From NCBI GenBank assembly GCA_040382095.1, contig JBEIGB010000003.1:35833-99832 (forward strand): a stretch of 64,000 nt of DNA, in the 5' to 3' direction. This document shows positions 1 through 8,062 of the stretch, piece after piece. The notes under the pieces are model-generated. The model had not been told where the DNA came from. It did not search any database and was given only the letters and a program-made list of their open reading frames with translations. The translations under genes and the position numbers were made by a program. The first letter of the stretch is position 1. Every line of letters begins with the position of its first letter. The DNA comes from JADJPL01 sp040382095 (GTDB lineage: Bacteria; Bacteroidota; Bacteroidia; Chitinophagales; Saprospiraceae).

Positions 1-1080
1 CCGTCGCGGTCCGGGCATGACCCTGCAAGCCTGGAGGTCCATCGGGGGATTATTGTCCCGGGTTTTGTCAATACCCACTGCCATCTGGAATTATCCCACT
101 TGAAAGGACGCGTAGCGACAGGTACCTCCCTGCTGCCCTTCCTTTATAATGTAGTCGCACTCAGGGAAACTGAAATGCAGGAAATCCTCGAAGCGATTGC
201 AAGGGCAGATGCAGAAATGTTTGAAGGGGGGATTGTGGCCGTAGGCGATATTTCAAATAAAACGGATACCGTTGCCCTGAAAGACAAGAGCCGCCTACGG
301 TATTATACCTTCGTGGAAATGTTCGATTTTCTTCAGGATCACCAGGCAGAGGATACTTTCTCCAGCTATTTTGAAGTTTTCGAACAACAGAGTACAGCCA
401 ACGGCAACCAGAAAAGCTGTGTCCCGCACGCACCTTATACGGTTTCCAGGAAGTTATTTGAGAAAACAAATGCAGCCAACCAGGCCGGACAGACAATCAG
501 CATCCACAATCAGGAAACACCACACGAAAATGCACTTTTCCTGGACAAAAGCGGCGGGTTCATTGATTTTTATGCGCGCTTCGGATTTTCACTGGATCAT
601 TTTCAACCTGGCGGCAAAACTTCGATCCATTATGCGATGGAAAACCTCCGGCAAGATACCCGTACGTTGTTTGTCCATAATACCACTACTTCCATAGCAG
701 ATATTCAGGCCGCACAGGCCTGGAACCCACAGGTCTTCTGGGCCACCTGCCCCAATGCCAATCTGTATATCGAAAACCGGCTGCCAGTTTATCAGTATTT
801 TCTCGATACAGGGGCCAAAGTGACCATCGGTACCGATAGCCTGACTTCCAACTGGCAGCTCTCCATACTGGAGGAAATGAAAACGATTGCCCGCTTCCAG
901 TCATACGTAACTTTTGACACCTTGCTGCGCTGGGCGACCCTCAACGGTGCGGAAGCCCTGGGTTTTGAGCAGGATTTCGGGAGTCTGGAGCCGGGCAAAA
1001 AGCCAGGCGTCTTGCTGCTTGAAGGCATGGAACCTGCTTTCAGGTTGACTACAGGCACTTCAGTCCGCCGTCTGCTGTAA
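1..1080 (+). CDS. Amidohydrolase (ATZ/TRZ or aminofutalosine-deaminase-like), 5' truncated by window edge
   Basis: The reading frame is open from base 1, so the gene begins upstream; 359 residues are visible. It is a metal-dependent deaminase/hydrolase of the amidohydrolase superfamily. The family's metal ligands are all visible: THCH (His26, His28), VPHAPYT (His143), SIHNQE (His169 with Glu172) and GTDSLTSN (Asp279). The GTDSLxSN form and the CPNANLYI segment are typical of chlorohydrolase/aminofutalosine deaminase/SAH-deaminase relatives. A menaquinone (futalosine-pathway) role is possible but cannot be decided from one gene. The last 100 residues form the usual return of the small beta domain (LEPGKKPGVLLL). 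It converges with the next gene. Confidence 0.85.
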   Translation, partial: PSRSGHDPASLEVHRGIIVPGFVNTHCHLELSHLKGRVATGTSLLPFLYNVVALRETEMQEILEAIARADAEMFEGGIVAVGDISNKTDTVALKDKSRLRYYTFVEMFDFLQDHQAEDTFSSYFEVFEQQSTANGNQKSCVPHAPYTVSRKLFEKTNAANQAGQTISIHNQETPHENALFLDKSGGFIDFYARFGFSLDHFQPGGKTSIHYAMENLRQDTRTLFVHNTTTSIADIQAAQAWNPQVFWATCPNANLYIENRLPVYQYFLDTGAKVTIGTDSLTSNWQLSILEEMKTIARFQSYVTFDTLLRWATLNGAEALGFEQDFGSLEPGKKPGVLLLEGMEPAFRLTTGTSVRRLL

Positions 1081-1154
1081 AGCCCCCGGGCATCAGACTT
1101 GTTGTGACGGAGCAGCGCAAGAGGAACGACACGCGGATTTTGCCCCCACAAAGG

Positions 1155-1193
1155 CTTTTGAGGCGGCATCTTTAGGCTATGCTGCCTCGAAAG
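1155..1193. terminator. Hairpin between convergent genes
   Basis: A stem of about 15 pairs (1155-1169 with 1179-1193, including two G-U pairs) and a 9-nt loop lies between two convergent genes. It could terminate both transcripts, but neither side carries a clear T-tract, so the call is tentative. Confidence 0.35.
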
Positions 1194-1253
1194 ACCTTGG
1201 ATAGGCAAGAAACAGTCATCCCGGCCCGCGATGAACCTCCAGCCGCAATAAGT

Positions 1254-2699
1254 CTATCGGACGGCGAGTTTGCCGGCCCATACTCCCTGCGTCGAGCGTG
1301 CCCGCAGAACGTAGATGCCGGGGGGTAGGCCAATAAGGGATATTTGAGGCAATGCCTCCTGGACTTGTCCATAATTCCTGACAGGCCTGCCGGCCAGGTC
1401 ATATATTTCGACGTGGGCATCGGCTGGTAGTTGTTCCAAATATACCGATTCCGTCGCCGGATTGGGATACATGCGCAAAGGCCTGGCAGGTGCTGCACCG
1501 GCCAGGTCGGTTTGGATACTCTGGTAAAAGCTGAAGAAGATAATCGTAGAAAACAGCGCAGGCTGTACACACTGACCGTGGTTGAACGATGGGTTCAGGT
1601 CGGATGCTGCGACATCCCGGGCACCTAATGCCCTCATCACAGAATCTGCTACTGTACTATTGGTATAAATGACCTGGTCATCGCCTTTGCAATAATACAG
1701 ACGGGTAGGCGTATTCGGGGCCCAACGATAGGTGTCATTGTCGAGCATGGCAAGATTGACCGGGTGATTAGGGTTATTCCGCATGGCCTGTACCACGCTA
1801 TCCTGAAAAATAAAGCGCGGGATGACCTTTCCTTTTTGTTGGATCAGGGTGCGGGCCAGGCGGTTGTGGATGGTGTCGAGTATCGTTTCCGTCCCGGAGT
1901 AAAATGCTTTTGCCGTTTCCAAATATGGCGGGTTGATAAATTGCTCGAGGTTGTCGTATATTTTATACACCATATTATAGGATAACATGGTATAAAGGGT
2001 ATATGCCGGAAAAAAATACTCTGCGTCACTGAGCATGCGTGCCTTCATGTCGCCTGAAATACTGTATGGCCCGGAAAGATGGGCTGCGGCAGCAAGCTTG
2101 AATTCGCCGGAAAGCTTTTGTTCTATCTCGCGGTGAAGGGCCATTCCGGCATGGCCACCCTGAGAATAGCCAGTGATGAAGATTTGTCCGTTCAGGGAAA
2201 AAGTACCATTGGTGGCCAGTTGTCGGACTGCCCGCACCATGTCAATCGCCGCAGATGCCTGAGAAGCGGCATGTACATAAGGATGGAAGCCCCGCGAATC
2301 CCCCAGGCCGAGATAATCGGGCAAAACCGAAACATATCCGAGGGTAGCGCCGATCAGCCCTATTGAGGCTTCCGAACTCATCCTGGACGGAACAGCTACG
2401 CGAGATCCGGCGGTACCGTGCTGGTACACCATTACAGGCCAGGAACTATTTGCAGCGAGGGGCTGTGCGAGCAGCCCGGAAGCAGTATCCCGTACGCCCC
2501 TGATATCCGGGGTAGTGTACCGGATCTTATACACCCGCACATCATAACGGGCAAGGCCGGGAATCGGAAGAAAAGCACTTACCTGCTCTTTGGTGTAATT
2601 GCCAAGGACGGTCGCGCTGACCAACTGTTGTGCGGATGCCCCTGCCGATATCATGAGCAGCAGGCACATCAGGGCAAACCATTGTATTTCTTTTTTCAT
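1254..2699 (-). CDS. Secreted alpha/beta hydrolase (lipase/esterase-like) with T9SS C-terminal sorting domain
   Basis: A 481-aa exported esterase or lipase. The chosen ATG at 2699 opens directly on a signal peptide (MKKEIQWFALMCLLLMISAG, then ASAQQ); an in-frame GTG at 2726 would only add nine polar residues. The catalytic domain has the nucleophile elbow GYSQGG near residue 190, an oxyanion-type VYQHGT segment near residue 100, and a late Asp/His region (CKGDDQVIY, FNHGQC). This resembles secretory lipases that act on long-chain or polyester substrates. The last 75 residues (starting PLRMYPNPA, with GLPPGIYVLRA) are a type A Por sorting domain, so the enzyme should cross the outer membrane by the type IX system. 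The substrate is unknown. Confidence 0.87.
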   Translation of the reverse strand: MKKEIQWFALMCLLLMISAGASAQQLVSATVLGNYTKEQVSAFLPIPGLARYDVRVYKIRYTTPDIRGVRDTASGLLAQPLAANSSWPVMVYQHGTAGSRVAVPSRMSSEASIGLIGATLGYVSVLPDYLGLGDSRGFHPYVHAASQASAAIDMVRAVRQLATNGTFSLNGQIFITGYSQGGHAGMALHREIEQKLSGEFKLAAAAHLSGPYSISGDMKARMLSDAEYFFPAYTLYTMLSYNMVYKIYDNLEQFINPPYLETAKAFYSGTETILDTIHNRLARTLIQQKGKVIPRFIFQDSVVQAMRNNPNHPVNLAMLDNDTYRWAPNTPTRLYYCKGDDQVIYTNSTVADSVMRALGARDVAASDLNPSFNHGQCVQPALFSTIIFFSFYQSIQTDLAGAAPARPLRMYPNPATESVYLEQLPADAHVEIYDLAGRPVRNYGQVQEALPQISLIGLPPGIYVLRARSTQGVWAGKLAVR

Positions 2700-2852
2700 C
2701 TTTTCATTATTACTTTTACCCAACACATAATCGCAGTGATTGTTTCGGGGGGAAACAACAGAAGATACCGCTTCTGTGTAAGGATAACGCGGGTAGTTAT
2801 CACGCAGGGAATTTATTTGACAATAAAGGCAATTGCCAATGAATGGTCTAAC

Positions 2853-4175
2853 ATGAGGTTCTTCGATCGTTTAGCCCGGATGATGGGCAAGAGCAACCAT
2901 GTGCCGATGATAAAAATGGGGAGGTACAGCGATGCGTACAAGCACCCCGGGAACTATGCTGCCTGGGAAAGCGCATTGGCGCTTTTCGACGAAGGGAAAT
3001 ACCTCGATGCATACAGCAGGTTCTTAGAGTATTTGCGCGATCCCGTCGAAGACAATGTGCGTTATTCCTGCAATGAAGAAACTGTTCATTTTGAGCTGTT
3101 TCAGGGTTCTAAGCGGGTGATCGGTACTGCAGGTGCGCACAAAGTCAGGGTGGAAGCAAAAATTGCCAGGCCACAGGAGCTTTTGGTCGGATTGATGCAT
3201 AGTCTGGTGGAAAAAAACTATGCCCTTAAATTCTGTCGCTTCGCACTTGACGGAGATGGGGACGTTTGCATTATTTTTGATTCATTTACCCTGGACGGAT
3301 CGCCCTATAAACTATACCATGCACTGAAGGAACTGGCTTCCAATGCGGATAAACTGGACGATCTCCTGCTGGATGAATTCTCCCGGTTGCAAAAAATATC
3401 CGATGCACCAATAGAAGAAATCCCTCTGGCAGAAAAAGAAGTGAAATACCGCTTTGTCGTCGGGGAGATACAAAAAATAAAAGCAGCGATGGAAGACGGC
3501 CCGGTTAATAAATCCCAATACCCGGGGGCTTACGCGTACCTGCTGCTTCACCTGATGTACAAACTCGATTATCTGACAGAACCACAGGGGGTAATGATGG
3601 AGACCCTCGAGCGGATGCACCGGATTTTTTTCTCAAGCGATGGCAAATCCCCGATCGAAAAAAACCGCATCCTGGATAAAGAACTGGATGGCCTGGTCGC
3701 GCGTACCAGGGATTTATATTTCAAAGAAATGTATAATGTGCGTTGTACTTTTGGAATTACTACCCCCGTACACCATGAGCGGATTGTCCATTTCATCGAA
3801 GCGGAACTGCCCAATATGGACTGGTACCTCGATAACGGACATGAAGCGATCGCACTGGCAATTCCGGGGTATATCGTTGGCTATTCCCTGTTCAACTATG
3901 CACCGCCCAGGCCCGTCAAAAATCTGCTCCAACTTTTCTATGCCGTTACCGAACCGAAATACTTCGCCGATCTCGGCTATACGTTCGTTTTTTATTCCCC
4001 TGATACCAGGGTGTTACACGCCAGGGCAATAAAAAAAGCAGTGGCGCAGATCATCGAAGAGAATAGAATCGCCTTTCCAAAACTAAGGGCGGCCTCAGAT
4101 AGTTTAAATTTTGTTTCCTTGTCCGCTTTTGCTAAGTCGTTTTTGCTGATGATAAAGGATTTGCAGGGTTTATGA
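2853..4175 (+). CDS. Conserved protein of unknown function, YbjN/type III chaperone-like pattern
   Basis: A 440-aa soluble protein with no signal peptide or membrane segment. The frame is open far upstream, but that part overlaps the divergent hydrolase and is not protein-like, so the ATG at 2853 is preferred. Near residues 50-180 there are alternating strands and helices (EETVHFELF, VRVEAKIA, LVEKNYALKFCRFALD, VCIIFDSFT) reminiscent of YbjN-type or type III secretion chaperone-like folds, and the C-terminal part is similar in style (ALAIPGYIVGYSLFNY). That resemblance is only an impression. It ends 28 nt before paaD, so it may share a transcript with the paa genes. Function not recognised. 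Confidence 0.6.
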   Translation: MRFFDRLARMMGKSNHVPMIKMGRYSDAYKHPGNYAAWESALALFDEGKYLDAYSRFLEYLRDPVEDNVRYSCNEETVHFELFQGSKRVIGTAGAHKVRVEAKIARPQELLVGLMHSLVEKNYALKFCRFALDGDGDVCIIFDSFTLDGSPYKLYHALKELASNADKLDDLLLDEFSRLQKISDAPIEEIPLAEKEVKYRFVVGEIQKIKAAMEDGPVNKSQYPGAYAYLLLHLMYKLDYLTEPQGVMMETLERMHRIFFSSDGKSPIEKNRILDKELDGLVARTRDLYFKEMYNVRCTFGITTPVHHERIVHFIEAELPNMDWYLDNGHEAIALAIPGYIVGYSLFNYAPPRPVKNLLQLFYAVTEPKYFADLGYTFVFYSPDTRVLHARAIKKAVAQIIEENRIAFPKLRAASDSLNFVSLSAFAKSFLLMIKDLQGL

Positions 4176-4203
4176 CCTGATGCGCTAAAGCTAATGGTGC
4201 CGT

Positions 4204-4698
4204 ATGGAGATGTTGTTGACAGAAAAACAGATTTTTGAATGGTTGGAAGCCGTTTGTGATCCGGAGATCCCGGTGCTTTCCGTCCTCGATCTGGGGATTG
4301 TCCGGGGGGTCAATATTAGTGAGGAGGGCGTAGAAGTGATTATTACCCCGACTTACTCTGGCTGCCCGGCAATGAACACCATCGAGGTGAATATCAAGGC
4401 TGTATTGCAGGAACGGGGCATTGCCAGCGTAAAAGTCTCTTCCGTCCTTAGCCCTGCATGGACGACGGATTGGATCGGTGAGGCTGGCCGGAACAAACTG
4501 CTGCAATATGGTATAGCACCCCCGCAAAGGGAAACAGCAGATAAAAATGCACTGTTTCAGACCGTTCGCAATGTGCCCTGCCCCCTTTGCGGCAGTACGG
4601 ATACAGAAATGATCAGTCAGTTTGGCTCCACTGCATGCAAATCCCTGTTTCGCTGCCGGGACTGCCGGGAACCTTTTGATTACTTTAAATGCCATTGA
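4204..4698 (+). CDS. paaD: 1,2-phenylacetyl-CoA epoxidase subunit PaaD
   Basis: A 164-aa protein with the two-part PaaD layout. An N-terminal MIP18/DUF59-like domain (DPEIPVLSVLDLGIVRGV, then TPTYSGCPAMNTI) is followed by a C-terminal cysteine-rich zinc or Fe-S site (CPLCGSTD near residue 125, CRDCREPF near 152, final Cys). PaaD helps assemble the metal centre of the PaaABCE monooxygenase that epoxidises phenylacetyl-CoA. Here it is separated from paaABCE, which are not in the window, and sits directly upstream of paaG with a 10-bp overlap if paaG starts at 4689. Length and motifs match the family well. Confidence 0.92.
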   Translation: MEMLLTEKQIFEWLEAVCDPEIPVLSVLDLGIVRGVNISEEGVEVIITPTYSGCPAMNTIEVNIKAVLQERGIASVKVSSVLSPAWTTDWIGEAGRNKLLQYGIAPPQRETADKNALFQTVRNVPCPLCGSTDTEMISQFGSTACKSLFRCRDCREPFDYFKCH

Positions 4699-5486
4699 AC
4701 ATGGATCCAATTTTATTTGCTGTGGAGGGGAAGGTTGCCCGTATTACCCTCAACCGGCCGGAAGCTTTCAACAGCTTTAACCGGGAAATGGCCTTGCAGC
4801 TTCAGGCGGTTTTGGACGATTGCCAGTCAAATACGGATATCAGGGCAGTTTATCTGACCGGGGCGGGCAAGGCATTCTCTGCTGGCCAGGACCTCAAGGC
4901 AGTCATGGCCAATCCCTCGACAGATTTCACGACGGTGCTGAGTGAATGTTACAATCCAATCATCCATAAGATACGCCATCTAGAAAAACCAATCATTGCT
5001 GCGGTCAATGGTGTTGCGGCGGGTGCAGGGGCAAATATCGCATTGGCCTGTGATCTGGTGGTGGCTTCTGCCGCTGCGGGGTTTGTACAGGCATTCAGCA
5101 AGATCGGGCTTGTGCCCGATTGCGGGGGGACATTCTTCCTCCCGCGGCTGATTGGTTTCCAGCGGGCAAGTGCCCTGATGATGCTGGGCGATCGGGTGGG
5201 CGCGCAGGAAGCTGTGGAAATGGGGATGATTTTCAAGTGTTTCCCTGATGATGAATTTGCCCAGGCTTCCTGGGAACTGGCAGTGCGTATGGCCGCTATG
5301 CCCACTTATGGGCTCTGGTTGACTAAGCAGGCGCTGAATCAATCCATGGGGAATCCCCTCGCCGCACAACTCGACCTCGAAGAGTCGCTTCAGCAGCGCG
5401 CAGGGTACTCCGAGGATTTTATGGAAGGCGTTCAGGCTTTCCTGGAAAAGCGCACCCCTGTATTTTCCGGAAAAAAAGGTTTATGA
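4689..5486 (+). CDS. paaG: Enoyl-CoA hydratase/isomerase, PaaG-like
   Basis: A 265-aa crotonase-fold protein. PaaG isomerises the epoxide of phenylacetyl-CoA to the oxepin ring form in aerobic phenylacetate breakdown. Crotonase hallmarks are visible: the oxyanion segment AFSAGQDLKAV near residue 62, GVAAGAGANIALACD near 108, and KIGLVPDCGGTFFLPR near 140 with the acidic residue expected for PaaG-type isomerases. The start could be 4689 (overlapping paaD) or the ATG at 4701, just after the paaD stop; neither has a clear ribosome site. Neighbouring paaD supports PaaG over a generic enoyl-CoA hydratase. It shares an ATGA overlap with meaB. Confidence 0.85.
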   Translation: MPLNMDPILFAVEGKVARITLNRPEAFNSFNREMALQLQAVLDDCQSNTDIRAVYLTGAGKAFSAGQDLKAVMANPSTDFTTVLSECYNPIIHKIRHLEKPIIAAVNGVAAGAGANIALACDLVVASAAAGFVQAFSKIGLVPDCGGTFFLPRLIGFQRASALMMLGDRVGAQEAVEMGMIFKCFPDDEFAQASWELAVRMAAMPTYGLWLTKQALNQSMGNPLAAQLDLEESLQQRAGYSEDFMEGVQAFLEKRTPVFSGKKGL

Positions 5487-6592
5487 GTAAGCAACGCCCC
5501 GGAACAGATACCGCTGCAATCCAGGTAAGCAAAGGGGTCGCCCCACAGGGACAGTTCAACCCGGCGATCGAAAGGTTTTTCCACCGTCGTCCGATGCCCA
5601 GTGCGGATATTCTGGAAAAAGGAATACAAAGAGGGGACCGGGTCATGCTTGGCAGGGCAATTACCCTGATAGAGAGCAGGCTCCCTCAACAGCAGGCTAC
5701 TGCCCAGGAACTAATCGGACGCTGTATTCCCAGGAGCGGGAATGCACTCCGGATTGGGATTTCCGGCTCCCCAGGGGTAGGCAAAAGTACTTTTATCGAA
5801 GCGTTTGGGAAGGCCATCGTCGGGGAAGGACATCGGGTTGCCGTCCTGGCAATAGACCCCACCAGCCAATTGAGCAAGGGGAGTATTCTGGGCGACAAAA
5901 CCCGCATGCAGGGACTCGCAACACTGGACCAGGTATTTATCCGCCCTTCCCCTTCCGGAGGTTCCATCGGCGGGGTGGCACGTAAAACACGGGAAGCAAT
6001 CGTCCTTTGTGAAGCAGCAGGTTTCGATGTGATTATCGTAGAAACAGTAGGGGTGGGCCAGTCCGAAACTGCTGTGCATTCTATGGTGGACTTCTTTCTG
6101 CTACTGCTCCTTCCGGGAGCCGGGGATGAGCTCCAGGGAATCAAACGCGGTATCGTGGAAATGGCCGATGGATTGGCCGTCAATAAAGCTGATGGGGACA
6201 ACCTACAGCGTGCCCACATAGCAATGACGGAGTACACTGCCGCGTTACATCTCTTTCCACCCAAATCCAGTGGCTGGTATCCCCCGGTCCAGCTATGCTC
6301 TGCAGTCAGCGGGGATGGTATCCCGCAAATATGGCAGCGTATCCTGGATTACGTGGCACATACCCGTAAAAATGGCTTTTTTGAAGAAAAACGCCGTGTC
6401 CAGTCCCGCTATTGGATGCACGAAACGATCACCGAGCTGTTACACAATACATTTTTTAGCCACCCTTCCGTACAGTCGGCTCTTGGACCCCTGGAAACCC
6501 AGGTGCAGAATGGCACGCTCAGCCCCTTCCATGCAGCCGAAGGCCTTCTGAAGGTCTTCCTGAAAAGTATGGACGGGACCCCGCAACGATAA
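5483..6592 (+). CDS. meaB: Methylmalonyl-CoA mutase-associated GTPase MeaB
   Basis: A 369-aa G3E GTPase. MeaB loads and protects adenosylcobalamin in methylmalonyl-CoA mutase. The sequence shows the Walker A loop GSPGVGKST (residues 95-103), the family motif DPTSQLSKGSILGDKTRM, ETVGVGQSE as switch II (187-195), and the guanine-specificity motif NKAD (234-237). The C-terminal helical dimerisation part is present. Its start overlaps the paaG stop by four bases, implying translational coupling. The pairing links phenylacetate or fatty-acid catabolism to propionyl-CoA use; the mutase itself is outside the window. Confidence 0.93.
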   Translation: MSKQRPGTDTAAIQVSKGVAPQGQFNPAIERFFHRRPMPSADILEKGIQRGDRVMLGRAITLIESRLPQQQATAQELIGRCIPRSGNALRIGISGSPGVGKSTFIEAFGKAIVGEGHRVAVLAIDPTSQLSKGSILGDKTRMQGLATLDQVFIRPSPSGGSIGGVARKTREAIVLCEAAGFDVIIVETVGVGQSETAVHSMVDFFLLLLLPGAGDELQGIKRGIVEMADGLAVNKADGDNLQRAHIAMTEYTAALHLFPPKSSGWYPPVQLCSAVSGDGIPQIWQRILDYVAHTRKNGFFEEKRRVQSRYWMHETITELLHNTFFSHPSVQSALGPLETQVQNGTLSPFHAAEGLLKVFLKSMDGTPQR

Positions 6593-6634
6593 TCCCCGCG
6601 ATACCGGCTTCTTTTTCCGACAAAATATTCTTAC

Positions 6635-8029
6635 ATGAAAAAAATACTTCTCCTGACGATCCCCTTCATTTTTAACTGTGTGTCATTGAACGCACAAGGA
6701 ATTTCGGGCGATTGGAACGGTTTGCTGGAAATCTCCGGGGTTAAACTGCGGCTCGTCTTCCATCTCTTGCAGGAGGAGGGGAAGTGGACGGCCTCTATGG
6801 ATAGTCCCGATCAGGGGGCATTCGATATACCAGCAACCGAGGCGGCCTTTGATCCGCCGCTGCTACGGATAAAAATTGCCGCTCTGCTCCTCGAATACTC
6901 CGGTACACTCTCCGATAACGGGGAGGAAGTACGGGGTACCTTTATACAAGGAGGGGCCTCCTTTCCCTTGAAGCTGCAGCGGGCAGCCATTGAAGCACCG
7001 GAGCCACCTGGCAGGCCGCAGGAACCTATCCCACCATTTCCTTATTATACCGAAGAGGTCGTCTTTCAAAATACAGATGCAGGTATTTCCCTCGCAGGCA
7101 CCCTTTCCCTGCCACAAAAGACGGGTAAGTACCCGGTCGCTGTACTGGTTTCCGGTTCCGGCCCGCAAGACCGGGATGAAGAAATTATGGGCCATAAGCC
7201 ATTTCTGGTGCTGTCCGATTTTTTGACCCGCAATGGATTTGCCGTCCTGCGCTTTGACGACCGTGGTGTAGGGGCATCTGCCGGCGATTTTCAATCCGCC
7301 ACTTCTGAAGATTTTGCTTCCGATGTTCTCGCTGCGATCGCTTTTTTGAAAACCCGCCCTGAAGTGCTCCCGGGCAAAATAGGGATTATCGGTCACAGCG
7401 AAGGTGGCTTGATCGCGCCAATGGTCGCTGTTATGGTTCCGGATGATGTCGCTTTTATCGTTAGCCTCGCAGGGCCTGGAGTGGATGGCGAACAAATCCT
7501 CTACCGCCAGCAGGAACTCCTGGGGAGAGCCTCCGGGGCCACAGCGGCAGATTTGAAAACATCCCGTGTATTTAACGAAAAAGCATATCAACTCATTAAG
7601 GCAAATGTTGGCCAGGATAGTGCCGAATCGGTCCTGTACCGAGATTTTACCGCACTGATGCCTGCCGCTTTACCTAAAGACCAGTTAGACCTTGCTTTTT
7701 CAAGTGTTATGACTACATTATATAGCCCGTGGTTCCGCTTTTTTATCGGGTTTGACCCCGCGACCGTTTGGTGCCGGGTGAAATGCCCGGTACTCGCCCT
7801 CAATGGCGGGAAGGATTTACAAGTGGACCCTTCCCAAAATCTTCCGGCAATCGGGGCTGCCCTGAAAAAAGCCCGGAATAAAAAAGTGACCGTCAAGGTT
7901 TTTCCGGAACTTAACCATCTGTTCCAGCACGCCGGGACTGGCGCGGTTGGTGAATATGAATCTATCGAAGAAACGTTTGCACCCGCCGTTATGGAGGTAA
8001 TTGCGGAATGGCTCCGAAAAAGGAAATAG
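6635..8029 (+). CDS. Secreted alpha/beta hydrolase (S33/dienelactone-hydrolase-like)
   Basis: A 464-aa exported hydrolase. A signal peptide (MKKILLLTIPFIFNCVSLNA) is followed by a beta-rich N-terminal domain of about 110 residues (DWNGLLEISGVKLRLVFHL). The alpha/beta hydrolase domain follows, with VSGSGPQDRDE near residue 172, LRFDDRGVGAS near 205, the nucleophile motif GHSEGG near 253, the acid in LNGGKDLQV near 390 and the histidine in ELNHLFQ near 427. This architecture is common in Bacteroidota proteins of unknown substrate. It probably acts in the periplasm on esters or peptides. It stands 42 nt after meaB and 33 nt before the helicase gene. Confidence 0.85.
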   Translation: MKKILLLTIPFIFNCVSLNAQGISGDWNGLLEISGVKLRLVFHLLQEEGKWTASMDSPDQGAFDIPATEAAFDPPLLRIKIAALLLEYSGTLSDNGEEVRGTFIQGGASFPLKLQRAAIEAPEPPGRPQEPIPPFPYYTEEVVFQNTDAGISLAGTLSLPQKTGKYPVAVLVSGSGPQDRDEEIMGHKPFLVLSDFLTRNGFAVLRFDDRGVGASAGDFQSATSEDFASDVLAAIAFLKTRPEVLPGKIGIIGHSEGGLIAPMVAVMVPDDVAFIVSLAGPGVDGEQILYRQQELLGRASGATAADLKTSRVFNEKAYQLIKANVGQDSAESVLYRDFTALMPAALPKDQLDLAFSSVMTTLYSPWFRFFIGFDPATVWCRVKCPVLALNGGKDLQVDPSQNLPAIGAALKKARNKKVTVKVFPELNHLFQHAGTGAVGEYESIEETFAPAVMEVIAEWLRKRK

Positions 8030-8062
8030 ATTCGTCGCAATAAGGTTACTAAACACAAGCGT

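Noticed and set aside
2418..2852. N-terminal extension of the unknown protein at 2853
   Set aside because: It would overlap the secreted hydrolase gene and its signal peptide in antisense and has no protein-like sequence.
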